Source: Ascidiaceihabitans sp. | GTDB taxonomy: Bacteria; Pseudomonadota; Alphaproteobacteria; Rhodobacterales; Rhodobacteraceae | Reading direction: 5' to 3' | Length of the DNA: 11,619 nucleotides | NCBI GenBank assembly: GCA_023301665.1 | Contig: JALZUL010000011.1 | Span: forward strand, 1-11,619 | Shown here: in pieces, positions 1 to 6,714 of the stretch | Layout: every line of letters begins with the position of its first letter | Numbering within the stretch: position 1 is the stretch's first letter | Position numbers and translations under genes: made by a program | Notes under the pieces: model-generated | Database searches by the model: none | The model's input: the letters and a program-made list of their open reading frames with translations, nothing else | What the model was told of the DNA's origin: nothing

Positions 1-814
1 TCACGCTCACGTTGCCGGTCGCATCAAACGTATAATCGGCCCCACCGCCGGTCAGCTCAACCAAATGCGCCACCAGATCGCCCGACACATCCTTTGGGTT
101 CACAAAATCGGTCATGCCAAACCGCGTCGCCATCTCAACCTTGCTTGGGTTGATGTCCACGCCCACAATCTGGTCCGCCCCCGCAAGGCGCAGCCCTTGG
201 ATCACGTTCAACCCAATACCACCCAAACCAAAGACGATCCCCCTCGAACCGATCTCGGCCTTGGCGGTGTTGATAACGGCCCCGATCCCGGTGGTGACAC
301 CACAGCCGATGTAACAAATCTTATCAAACGGCGCGTCTTTGCGCACCTTGGCCAAGGCAATCTCGGGCACAACCGTATGATTGGCAAACGTCGAACACCC
401 CATGTAATGCAGGATCGGCGTCCCATCGAGCATCGAAAAACGGCTGCTCCCATCGGGCATCAGCCCTTGGCCCTGCGTAGCACGCACCTTTTGGCACAGG
501 TTGGTTTTAGGGTTCAAACAATACTCGCATTCGCGACATTCCGGCGTGTAAAGCGGGATCACGTGATCGCCCACCTCGAGCGAGGTCACCCCTTCGCCCA
601 CTTCAATCACAACACCTGCACCCTCGTGACCAAGGATCGCGGGAAAGATGCCCTCAGGGTCATCACCTGAGCGGGTAAATTCATCTGTATGGCAAAGGCC
701 TGTCGCCTTGATTTCCACCAACACTTCACCAGCGCGTGGACCATCAAGGTTCACTTCCATAACTTCAAGCGGCTGGCCTGCGGCAACTGCAACGGCGGCA
801 CGTGTGCGCATCAT
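1..814 (-). CDS. frmA: S-(hydroxymethyl)glutathione dehydrogenase / class III alcohol dehydrogenase, 3' end cut by window edge
   Basis: This zinc enzyme oxidises S-hydroxymethylglutathione (formaldehyde bound to glutathione) to S-formylglutathione with NAD in the cytoplasm; it can also reduce S-nitrosoglutathione. About 271 codons are present of a family length near 370, so the C-terminal quarter lies outside. Numbering from the Met at 811, catalytic zinc ligands are C40, H62 (GHE) and C170, structural zinc ligands are C92, C95, C98 and C106, and the Rossmann loop GLGGIG is at 195-200. The class III hallmarks GLMPDG, HYMGCSTF and GCGVTTGIGAV are all readable. Two start codons are adjacent (814 and 811). 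AGGAG at 822-826 is 7 nt from the first, which I chose; homologues usually begin MRTRAAVA, which fits the second. The gene is divergent from the GMC dehydrogenase and may share control through the repeats in 815-1030. Family assignment is very secure; formaldehyde as the physiological substrate is family knowledge. Confidence 0.95.
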   Translation of the reverse strand, partial: MMRTRAAVAVAAGQPLEVMEVNLDGPRAGEVLVEIKATGLCHTDEFTRSGDDPEGIFPAILGHEGAGVVIEVGEGVTSLEVGDHVIPLYTPECRECEYCLNPKTNLCQKVRATQGQGLMPDGSSRFSMLDGTPILHYMGCSTFANHTVVPEIALAKVRKDAPFDKICYIGCGVTTGIGAVINTAKAEIGSRGIVFGLGGIGLNVIQGLRLAGADQIVGVDINPSKVEMATRFGMTDFVNPKDVSGDLVAHLVELTGGGADYTFDATGNVSV

Positions 815-1030
815 GCGAAAACTCCTGTAAGGTTTTGGGTCTCGGGCACGCATGCCCTTTGGGTTTATCATTGCTCAAGGCACGCGGGTTTTGTCAATGA
901 TTGTTCAAGCTATTGCAACGGCATATCGGTTTCGATTTGCATCCCATTTCCAAAGATACTTTGCTCAAAAGTCTCAGTGGTAAAATCAATCTGTATCGTC
1001 TTTACTGACACTTACTAAGGGGGATCGCCT
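815..1030. promoter_or_regulatory. Divergent control region between frmA-like gene and GMC dehydrogenase, with three TTGYTCAA boxes
   Basis: This 216-bp non-coding stretch must hold both outward promoters. The octamer TTGCTCAA occurs at 871-878 and 961-968, and TTGTTCAA at 901-908. Each is a TTG/CAA inverted repeat around two bases, and the spacings are exactly 30 and 60 bp, about three and six helical turns, so a protein would meet them on one face. Related TTG...CAA units lie at 891-897 and 913-918. A perfect hairpin GGGCA-N4-TGCCC lies at 844-857, close to the frmA start. A possible -10 for the rightward gene is TAAAAT at 981-986. No good -35 precedes it at normal spacing; the third box sits where the -35 would be, which would suit an activator. 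Sites are seen directly; binding is inferred. Confidence 0.45.
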
Positions 1031-2629
1031 GTGGAAGCTGATTACATCGTTATAGGCGCAGGCTCAGCTGGATGCGTTGTGGCGAACCGTTTGAGTGCCA
1101 ATCCTGCTCATAAGGTTGTCTTACTCGAAGCAGGTGGCCGCGATCTCAACCCTTGGATTCACATACCCGTTGGCTACTTTAAGACCATCCACAATCCCAA
1201 AGTGGATTGGTGTTACAAAACCGAACCCGATCCGGGTTTGAATGGGCGCTCAATTGAATGGCCGCGCGGAAAGGTTCTAGGTGGCTCTTCTTCGCTCAAC
1301 GGTCTTTTGTATGTCCGTGGCCAGCCACAAGATTACGATCGCTGGGCACAGATGGGCAATTTCGGTTGGTCCTGGGATGACGTGTTGCCGCTGTTTAAGC
1401 TCTCTGAAAACAATGAGCGCGGCGCTGATGAATTTCACGGCGCGGGCGGCCCCCTTTCGGTGTCAGATATGCGTGTTCAACGCCCCATCACCGATGCGTG
1501 GATCGAAGCGGCCCAAGCGGCCGGTTACGCATACAATCCAGATTACAACGGCCCCGACCAAGAAGGCGTCAGCTTTTTCCAACTCACCGCTCAAAACGGG
1601 CGGCGTTGCTCCGCAGCGGTGGCCTACCTGAACCCCGCGCGCACGCGCGACAACCTCACCATCTTGACCCACGCGCAGGTGCAAAAGGTGAATATCGAAA
1701 ATGGTATCGCAACGGGTGTGACCTATAGGGACCGCAGTGGCCAAGAGCATCAAGTAACCGCCAACCGCGAGGTGATCTTGAGTGGTGGCGCGATCAATTC
1801 ACCCCAAGTTTTAATGCTGTCGGGCATCGGAGAGGCGGCACAGCTTCAAGACCACGGCATTGAGGTCAAAAAAGATCTGCACGGCGTGGGCAAAAACATG
1901 CAAGATCACTTGCAAGCGCGTCTCGTTTACAAGTGTTTCGAGCCCACTTTAAATGACGAGGTCTCAAGCCTGTTTGGGCAGGCAAAGATAGCGCTGCGCT
2001 ACGCCCTAAGCCGGTCTGGACCAATGTCTATGGCCGCCAGTCTTGCCACGGGCTTTTTGAAAACCCGCGAAGATTTGGAAACCCCGGACATTCAATTCCA
2101 CGTCCAACCCTTGTCGGCTGAAAACCCCGGCAAAGGGGCAGATCCCTTTTCGGCCTTCACAATGTCTGTGTGCCAGCTGCGCCCTGAAAGCCGCGGTGAA
2201 ATACGCCTCAGCAGCAAGGATCCGATGGCTTATCCCAAGATCATCCCCAACTACCTGTCCACGCAGACCGATCGCGATACGATTGTTGCTGGTATCAATG
2301 TCGCACGCACCATCGCACGCCATGCACCTTTGAGCGATAAAATCTCGCAAGAATATAGACCCAATGCGGATCTAGACAGCAGTGATTACGCCGCGACGCT
2401 TGACTGGGCACGTAACAATACCGCATCAATCTACCATCCCACGGGGACCTGTAAAATGGGCAACGGCACGGATGCAGTTGTTGATCACAAACTGCGGGTT
2501 CATGGCATTCAAGGGCTACGTGTCGCGGATTGTTCGATCATGCCAGAGATCGTATCGGGCAACACCAATGCACCGGCCATTATGATCGGTGAGAACTGCG
2601 CCAAGATGATTTTGGACGACCTTTCTTAA
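1031..2629 (+). CDS. GMC-family FAD-dependent alcohol/choline dehydrogenase
   Basis: The protein has 532 residues, the usual length for BetA/AlkJ-type GMC oxidoreductases, which oxidise primary alcohols to aldehydes with FAD and pass electrons to an acceptor. The N-terminal FAD loop GAGSAG is at 9-14 with the ribose-binding acidic residue E33 in LLEAG. GMC signature 1 (PRGKVLGGSSSLNG) is at 78-91 and signature 2 (GGAINSPQVLMLSGIG) at 252-267. The catalytic His is H469 in YHPTGTCKMG and the second His/Asn position is N513 in SGNTNAPAIMIGE, so the active site is intact. No signal peptide is seen. The start is GTG, preceded by AAGGGGG at 1017-1023, 7 nt away. Divergent pairing with a formaldehyde dehydrogenase suggests an alcohol-to-aldehyde role, but the substrate cannot be read from sequence; choline is only the best-known one. 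Full-length family assignment is secure. Confidence 0.9.
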   Translation: MEADYIVIGAGSAGCVVANRLSANPAHKVVLLEAGGRDLNPWIHIPVGYFKTIHNPKVDWCYKTEPDPGLNGRSIEWPRGKVLGGSSSLNGLLYVRGQPQDYDRWAQMGNFGWSWDDVLPLFKLSENNERGADEFHGAGGPLSVSDMRVQRPITDAWIEAAQAAGYAYNPDYNGPDQEGVSFFQLTAQNGRRCSAAVAYLNPARTRDNLTILTHAQVQKVNIENGIATGVTYRDRSGQEHQVTANREVILSGGAINSPQVLMLSGIGEAAQLQDHGIEVKKDLHGVGKNMQDHLQARLVYKCFEPTLNDEVSSLFGQAKIALRYALSRSGPMSMAASLATGFLKTREDLETPDIQFHVQPLSAENPGKGADPFSAFTMSVCQLRPESRGEIRLSSKDPMAYPKIIPNYLSTQTDRDTIVAGINVARTIARHAPLSDKISQEYRPNADLDSSDYAATLDWARNNTASIYHPTGTCKMGNGTDAVVDHKLRVHGIQGLRVADCSIMPEIVSGNTNAPAIMIGENCAKMILDDLS

Positions 2630-2764
2630 GCCCTTTTGAGCCGAAAATAATCTAAAGACTGCGGCTGTGAGGGTGCATTGTCACCAGATGATCAGGGCAT
2701 GGACGCGGGATGCGGTTCGAGGCATTGTACGGGTTTTCAACCCTCAAAACGGTGGCTGCATTAC
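2630..2764 (+). other. Intergenic leader of the GNAT gene with a small hairpin
   Basis: There is no convincing terminator after the GMC gene: AGCCG/CGGCT near 2639-2665 is a weak, widely spaced stem. A perfect 5-bp hairpin with a 3-base loop (GGGTT-TTC-AACCC) lies at 2731-2743, just upstream of the GNAT start. The reading frame is open back to a TTG at 2678 and an ATG at 2699, so a longer N-terminus is possible, but its residues do not resemble a GNAT fold. Confidence 0.3.
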
Positions 2765-3274
2765 ATGGCTGAAATTGAAATTGTTGAACTGGATGCCAAA
2801 GCCGACTACGTCCGCGTCGCCGATCTGATGCACCGCGCGAGCGATTACGTGGCGATGGAAACCGGAAAAGCCAACAACCCCGGCTTTGTGCACAGCACTT
2901 TGACGGACGCGCCGCCAAATTGTGGGCCAGACGATATCTTTCTACGTGGTTTAGAACGCGCCGATGGAAGCTTGGCAGGCTTCGCTGGAAGCATCAGGCA
3001 TTTCCCGAAAAAAGGGCACTGGTACATGGGTTTGCTTATTTTAGACCCGTTGGAACGTGGCCAAGGGTTGGGAAAAACAGCCGCCCAACATGTGATCAAC
3101 GAGGCACGGGCTGATAACGCGCCTTGCATTCGTGTCGCCGTTTTAGACGTCAACAAGGATGCAAGAAAGTTCTGGGACCATATGGGGTTTGAGCACGAAA
3201 GAACCGTTCGCGCCGATCCAAAAGGTGACGGGCACAAACGTCATGTGCTGAGACTAGATCTGGCAGAGGAATGA
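2765..3274 (+). CDS. GNAT-family N-acetyltransferase
   Basis: The 169-residue protein is a typical single-domain GNAT enzyme, transferring an acetyl group from acetyl-CoA to an amine. The acetyl-CoA pyrophosphate loop (motif A, R/Q-x-x-G-x-G/A) is RGQGLG at 98-103, following the strand YMGLLILDP at 87-95. The C-terminal motif B region is about 127-143, LDVNKDARKFWDHMGFE, with the usual N...A..F....GF pattern. I chose the ATG at 2765 because the first beta strand (MAEIEIVEL) starts there and the 29 codons upstream look non-coding; only a weak GGTGG lies about 10 nt before it. The gene follows the GMC dehydrogenase in the same direction with a 135-bp gap and could be read from the same transcript. 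The substrate is unknown and the neighbours do not reveal it. Confidence 0.85.
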   Translation: MAEIEIVELDAKADYVRVADLMHRASDYVAMETGKANNPGFVHSTLTDAPPNCGPDDIFLRGLERADGSLAGFAGSIRHFPKKGHWYMGLLILDPLERGQGLGKTAAQHVINEARADNAPCIRVAVLDVNKDARKFWDHMGFEHERTVRADPKGDGHKRHVLRLDLAEE

Positions 3275-3290
3275 CAACGCGCGCGTCAGG

Positions 3291-3338
3291 AAAACAGCCA
3301 TTGTCACAGGTGGCGCTTAGGGCTTGGGCGTAGACACA
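3291..3338 (+). pseudogene. Possible remnant of a short-chain dehydrogenase N-terminus, with in-frame stop
   Basis: One frame reads KTAIVTGGA, then TAG at 3318-3320, then GLGVDT. This is the NAD-binding TGxxxGxG loop of a classical short-chain dehydrogenase with the variable residue replaced by a stop; the TAG is one change from CAG or TCG. The frame continues open for about 60 codons after the stop, but nothing there looks like the rest of the fold, and I see no start codon in frame just upstream. It may therefore be a decayed fragment or chance. Only this short core supports the call. It sits 17 bp after the GNAT stop in otherwise non-coding DNA. Confidence 0.3.
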
Positions 3339-3539
3339 CCCCAAATGTGCGCCCAGTTTCTTTCAACGATTCCCATCAGGCGTTTCCCAACCGTCAAAGA
3401 TACGGGGAATGCCCTCTGTTATTTATGTTCGGGCAAGGCAAGCATGATCGCTGGCCTGTGTAAAAAGCTGACAACCCGCACTGTATCTCGCTGATATTTA
3501 ACGACGAAACCAAAGCGCTCGGCCTATCGCACTTGCAAA
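3339..3539. other. Gap without recognisable gene
   Basis: I see no gene, RNA or clear repeat here on either strand. Any open frames are short and lack family motifs or a ribosome binding site. Together with the possible dehydrogenase remnant to its left and the regulator promoter to its right it forms a 340-bp non-coding interval between the GNAT gene and the LacI gene, consistent with decayed coding DNA. Confidence 0.5.
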
Positions 3540-3540
3540 A

Positions 3541-3556
3541 TGACATACGTCTGTCA
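3541..3556. promoter_or_regulatory. LacI-type operator 1, CG-centred
   Basis: TGACATAC|GTCTGTCA is an inverted repeat with 14 of 16 positions symmetric, centred on CG between 3548 and 3549. LacI-family proteins characteristically bind palindromes with a central CG pair. It lies about 60 bp upstream of the LacI-family start, so autoregulation and control of xylA are likely. The site is seen; binding is inferred. Confidence 0.55.
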
Positions 3557-3560
3557 GAAA

Positions 3561-3578
3561 ATGATTGACGTATATCAT
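3561..3578. promoter_or_regulatory. LacI-type operator 2, CG-centred, overlapping the -35
   Basis: ATGATTGAC|GTATATCAT has matching ATGAT/ATCAT arms and an AC|GT centre (14 of 18 positions symmetric). Its centre is 21 bp from that of operator 1, two helical turns, so dimers would sit on the same face of the DNA. It covers the proposed -35 box at 3565-3570, so occupancy would block transcription. Confidence 0.55.
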
Positions 3579-3594
3579 TATTGGTCCCTACAAA
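3565..3594 (+). promoter_or_regulatory. Putative sigma-70 promoter for lacI-type gene and xylA
   Basis: TTGACG at 3565-3570 and TACAAA at 3589-3594 are separated by 18 bp, a near-consensus housekeeping promoter. Transcription would start near 3600, leaving a short leader containing AAGGGAGAG before the ATG at 3615. This placement also argues against the longer frame that opens at 3540, because that start would lie upstream of the promoter. Confidence 0.5.
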
Positions 3595-3614
3595 CTTCGA
3601 ACAAGGGAGAGATC

Positions 3615-4658
3615 ATGCGCAAGCCCACTCTTATGGATGTCGCAGCAGCTGCAGGTGTCAGCTATGCAACCGCAGACCGCGTGCTGAACAAGCGTGGTGG
3701 TGTGGCCGAAAAATCTGTCCGCCGTGTGCGCGAGGCCATCGAACAACTCGGGTACAAACGCGATGTCACCGCCGCCAATCTGGCCCGTGGCCGCAGCTAT
3801 GATTTCACGTTTTTGATCCCCACCCAAGCCGGTGCATTTTTCGATGAACTGCGTTTGGCCGCTCTGGATGAGGCGCAAAAACGATTGAGTGAGCGGGTGT
3901 CGATCACCCTGCTGGACGTGCCTGCATTTGACCCTGATCGTCTTGCTGACGCCCTTGAAACCTGCATGGTGCGGCCATTGTCCGGTGTCTGCCTTGTCGC
4001 AATCAACAGCCCACGGGTCCGCGCGGCGGTAAATGCCTTGCGCGCCAAGGGCGTCGTTGTTGTCACATTGGTGGCCGACATCCAAGCCGATCATCGCGAC
4101 GCCTATATTGGTCTGGACAACACCGCCGCCGGTCGCACTGCCGGACGCGTGATGGCCCTCGCCCACAGATCAGGCGGCACGGTTCTCCCCATCGCGGGCA
4201 GCTTAAGCGCCGTCGACCACGCCCAACGCTACGCGGGTTTTATGGAACGCATGCCCGCTCATGTCACCGTTTTGCCGGTTTGTGAAACCTTTGACCAACC
4301 CAACGCTGTACATGCGGCAATAACCCAAACCCTCAAATCTCATCCAAACCTAAGCGGTGTCTATAGCATCGGCGCGGGTCACAAAGGCCTGTTTAGCGCA
4401 TTAGCCCCCCTAGAAACCCGTCGCCCTGTTGTTGTGTTGCATGACCTTGTCGCGCGGGTTCGCAGCGCGATCACCGACGATTTGGCAGATGCGGTCATCG
4501 ACCAAAAGCCTGCGCAACAAATCGCGATGGCTCTGGATGCGATGCGTACACTCAGCGACGGCGAGACACTGCACCCAGACTTTGGCACCATCATTCCCTC
4601 CCTTCATTTCCAAGACAATCTGCCGCCTGCACCCGCGGATGGCGCAGCAAAAGGATAA
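3615..4658 (+). CDS. LacI-family transcriptional regulator, probable regulator of xylA
   Basis: A 347-residue DNA-binding regulator of usual LacI length. The helix-turn-helix is at about 4-24 (PTLMDVAAAAGVSYATADRV), followed by the third helix and the hinge region (AANLARGRS, about 53-61). The rest, from about 64, is a sugar-binding fold of the periplasmic-binding-protein type, which senses the inducer. ATG 3615 is preferred over the in-frame ATG at 3540: it has AAGGGAGAG just upstream, the HTH starts two residues later as in the family, and the extra 25 codons overlap the operators and promoter. xylA begins 4 bp after the stop, and its ribosome binding site lies in the last codons, so the two are co-transcribed. 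The inducer is probably a pentose or other sugar; this is inferred from the neighbour only. It is not the AraC-type XylR of enteric bacteria. Confidence 0.9.
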   Translation: MRKPTLMDVAAAAGVSYATADRVLNKRGGVAEKSVRRVREAIEQLGYKRDVTAANLARGRSYDFTFLIPTQAGAFFDELRLAALDEAQKRLSERVSITLLDVPAFDPDRLADALETCMVRPLSGVCLVAINSPRVRAAVNALRAKGVVVVTLVADIQADHRDAYIGLDNTAAGRTAGRVMALAHRSGGTVLPIAGSLSAVDHAQRYAGFMERMPAHVTVLPVCETFDQPNAVHAAITQTLKSHPNLSGVYSIGAGHKGLFSALAPLETRRPVVVLHDLVARVRSAITDDLADAVIDQKPAQQIAMALDAMRTLSDGETLHPDFGTIIPSLHFQDNLPPAPADGAAKG

Positions 4659-4662
4659 CCTT

Positions 4663-5970
4663 ATGAGCCCCTATTTTGATGGCATCGCGCCGATTGAATT
4701 TGAAGGCGAGAACAGCACAAACCCAATGGCGTTTCGCCACTACGATCCCGATGCGTTGATCATGGGCAAACCGATGTCCGAGCATCTGCGCTTTGCGGTG
4801 TGCTACTGGCACAACTTTGTATGGGAGGGGAACGATCCCTTTGGTGGGCAAACGTTTGAGCGCCCATGGTTTCCTGCCGACACTATGGAATTGGCCAAAA
4901 TGAAAGCCGACGCCGCGTTCGAGATGTTTCGCATTCTTGGTGTCCCCTATTTCTGCTTTCACGACCATGATGTCCGCCCCGAAGGCACAACATTGGCAGA
5001 AAGCCATCGCAACCTTCATGAAATGGCCGATTACTTTGAAGCCAAAATGGAGAACGGCCCCAAGCTGCTCTGGGGCACCGCGAACATGTTCTCGAACCGT
5101 CGTTATATGTCGGGGGCCAGCACCAACCCGGACCCAGATGTGTTTGCCTATTGCGCCTCTGTCGTGAAAAACTGCATGGATGTGACCCATCGATTAAACG
5201 GCGAAAACTATGTGCTGTGGGGGGGGCGCGAGGGGTATGAGACCCTGCTCAACACCGATCTATCCCGTGAGCTGGAACAAATGGGCCGCTTCTTGTCGAT
5301 GGTTGTCGAATACAAGCATAAGATCGGCTTCAAGGGCGCGATTTTGATCGAACCAAAACCTCAAGAACCCACCAAGCATCAGTATGATTACGATGTTGCA
5401 ACGGTCTACGGTTTCTTAAAGCGTTTCGGATTGGAAAATGAGGTTCAGGTAAACGTCGAGCAGGGTCATGCGATTTTGGCGGGTCACTCGTTTGAGCATG
5501 AATTGGCGATGGCTCATACGCTGGGTATCTTTGGGTCGATCGATATGAACCGCAATGATTACCAATCCGGTTGGGACACAGACCAATTCCCAAACAGCAC
5601 ACCCGAAGCCGCGTTGGCGTATTACGAAGTTCTCAAAGCTGGGGGGTTCACGACTGGCGGCACCAATTTTGACGCCAAACTGCGCCGCCAATCCTTGGAC
5701 GCCGAAGATCTGATCGCCGCACATGTGGGCGGAATGGATATCTGTGCCCGTGGCCTAAAAGCCGCTGCAAAAATGATCGAAGACAACGCCTTGGAAGGCC
5801 CACGCTCAGAGCGCTACGCAGGTTGGACCACTGCGCAGGCCCAAGCGATGTTGGCGCAAGACGCGACATTGGACGGTATCGCAGCCCAAGCCGAAGCACG
5901 TGAATTGGACCCACAACCAGTTTCAGGACAACAGGAAAAGCTTGAAAATATCGTAAATCTCTACGTTTAA
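4663..5970 (+). CDS. xylA: Xylose isomerase
   Basis: This cytoplasmic metal-dependent enzyme converts D-xylose to D-xylulose, and many members also convert D-glucose to D-fructose. It has 435 residues, the length of class II (E. coli-like) enzymes. Catalytic H100 and D103 lie in CFHDHDV; the metal ligands are E230, E266, H269, D294, D305, D307 and D337, with K232 in EPKPQEPTKHQYDYD, so the active site is complete. WGGREGYETLLNTDL at 186-200 and GWDTDQFPN at 303-311 are classic signatures. The ATG at 4663 is preceded by AAAGGATAA inside the end of the regulator gene; the frame is open further upstream, but that part overlaps the regulator and is not family-like. No xylulokinase or xylose transporter gene follows; the next gene is convergent. 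The chain ends in a complete QEKLENIVNLYV tail, so it is not truncated. Confidence 0.97.
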   Translation: MSPYFDGIAPIEFEGENSTNPMAFRHYDPDALIMGKPMSEHLRFAVCYWHNFVWEGNDPFGGQTFERPWFPADTMELAKMKADAAFEMFRILGVPYFCFHDHDVRPEGTTLAESHRNLHEMADYFEAKMENGPKLLWGTANMFSNRRYMSGASTNPDPDVFAYCASVVKNCMDVTHRLNGENYVLWGGREGYETLLNTDLSRELEQMGRFLSMVVEYKHKIGFKGAILIEPKPQEPTKHQYDYDVATVYGFLKRFGLENEVQVNVEQGHAILAGHSFEHELAMAHTLGIFGSIDMNRNDYQSGWDTDQFPNSTPEAALAYYEVLKAGGFTTGGTNFDAKLRRQSLDAEDLIAAHVGGMDICARGLKAAAKMIEDNALEGPRSERYAGWTTAQAQAMLAQDATLDGIAAQAEARELDPQPVSGQQEKLENIVNLYV

Positions 5971-5979
5971 TACCCAACA

Positions 5980-6011
5980 CCTGCCCCGCCTGTGAAAGCA
6001 GGTTGGGCAGG
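5980..6011. terminator. Hairpin between convergent xylA and muramidase genes
   Basis: CCTGCCC (5980-5986) pairs with GGGCAGG (6005-6011), and CCTG (5989-5992) with CAGG (5999-6002), leaving a two-base internal mismatch and the loop TGAAAG. It is strong and GC-rich and lies 10 bp after the xylA stop and 6 bp beyond the muramidase stop, as expected for a shared terminator. Neither side is followed by a real T run, so intrinsic termination may be weak. Confidence 0.5.
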
Positions 6012-6016
6012 CTTTA

Positions 6017-6706
6017 CTACCCTTTGTCAGGTTCAATCCGCGCCATCGCCGCTTCAAATCTAGCCCATGTCACCGAGGCTTTGTTCCCCGCATAGCCATC
6101 ATAATGTGATTTTCCGCTCGATGTTGGCAGGCCCGCCCAAATCTTTGCCATGTTGTTCATGAACGATTTACGCCCCAATGTGCCTGCACGAAACTCATGC
6201 AACCCCGCATCCGCCAACAAAACATCTGCAAGCTTATCTTGGATCGCAGGACTAAAGCGTTCGTTCAAATTCACCCCTGTTTCACGCACCACATAACGTA
6301 GGGTTTGGGGAATAAACTGATAGCGCCCAATTGCATGGGGTTGTCCCGGCGTTGCATCGATCCATGCGAAAACCTGGGCCAAGGTCATCTGTGTCGGCGG
6401 CTTGCGCGGCTTGATCCGTGCCCCGTGCTGCACCGCATCATAGCCATTGGTACGTGATTCAGCCTCTTGAATGATCGCGCGAATGATTTCGACATCGCTG
6501 CCCTGCATCCCCACCACAGCCCGCTCAAACAAAGAGCGCCGGCTTTGGCGTTCTGTAAACAAACCATCCGAGCTGCGCCCAACAAACAAACCGCCCGTTG
6601 GGCCCGTTGAAACGTTCGTCGCCCCAAACAGGCTCCCCCTGACGGCTTCACTGTGGGCCAAAGCCGGAAATAACATCACCAAACAAAAGACGAGGATAGA
6701 TCGCAT
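6017..6706 (-). CDS. Secreted lambda-lysozyme-like muramidase (COG4678/GH104-like)
   Basis: A 229-residue protein with a Sec signal peptide: MRS, a hydrophobic run to about residue 14, and a likely cut after S19 (A-H-S|E). After a linker of about 50 residues, the region 72-195 resembles lambda endolysin R, a lytic transglycosylase that cleaves the glycan strand of peptidoglycan. Shared features are EAES (E81/E83, the catalytic Glu candidates), NGYD at 87-90, GRYQF at 128-132, FSPAIQD at 151-157 and the WAGLP loop at 190-194. It should act in the periplasm. AAGGA lies about 6 nt before the start. It is downstream of the Gfo/Idh/MocA gene in the same direction with an 80-bp gap, but has no evident link to sugar metabolism. 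The linker holds four short [SG]LF motifs. The match is to distant motifs, so the enzyme class is more secure than the exact reaction. Confidence 0.75.
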   Translation of the reverse strand: MRSILVFCLVMLFPALAHSEAVRGSLFGATNVSTGPTGGLFVGRSSDGLFTERQSRRSLFERAVVGMQGSDVEIIRAIIQEAESRTNGYDAVQHGARIKPRKPPTQMTLAQVFAWIDATPGQPHAIGRYQFIPQTLRYVVRETGVNLNERFSPAIQDKLADVLLADAGLHEFRAGTLGRKSFMNNMAKIWAGLPTSSGKSHYDGYAGNKASVTWARFEAAMARIEPDKG

Positions 6707-6714
6707 TCATGTTC

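Noticed and set aside
65..670. Long open frame on the plus strand (201 codons)
   Set aside because: It lies antisense to the clearly conserved class III alcohol dehydrogenase and its protein (many His/Arg/Asn, no domain) looks like the shadow of that gene.
689..1018. Open frame of 109 codons on the plus strand reaching into the divergent region
   Set aside because: It begins inside the dehydrogenase on the other strand, has no ribosome binding site and no family features, and its second half covers the repeat-containing control region.
3540..3614. N-terminal extension of the LacI-type regulator from the ATG at 3540
   Set aside because: The extension overlaps two operator-like palindromes and the best promoter; the ATG at 3615 has a good ribosome binding site and the family N-terminus.
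3588..4166. Minus-strand open frame of 192 codons opposite the LacI-type gene
   Set aside because: Antisense shadow of a conserved gene, with no domain and no plausible start signal.
4429..4662. Extended start of xylA inside the regulator gene
   Set aside because: The upstream codons are the regulator read in another frame; conserved XylA sequence begins at 4663.
4960..4975. FHDHDV in xylA in place of the FHDVDV of E. coli as a possible damaged active site
   Set aside because: The catalytic His and second Asp are both present; only the variable residue between them differs, which is normal variation in the family.
4591..5190. Minus-strand open frame of 199 codons opposite xylA
   Set aside because: Shadow of xylA; His/Gly-rich with no recognisable fold.
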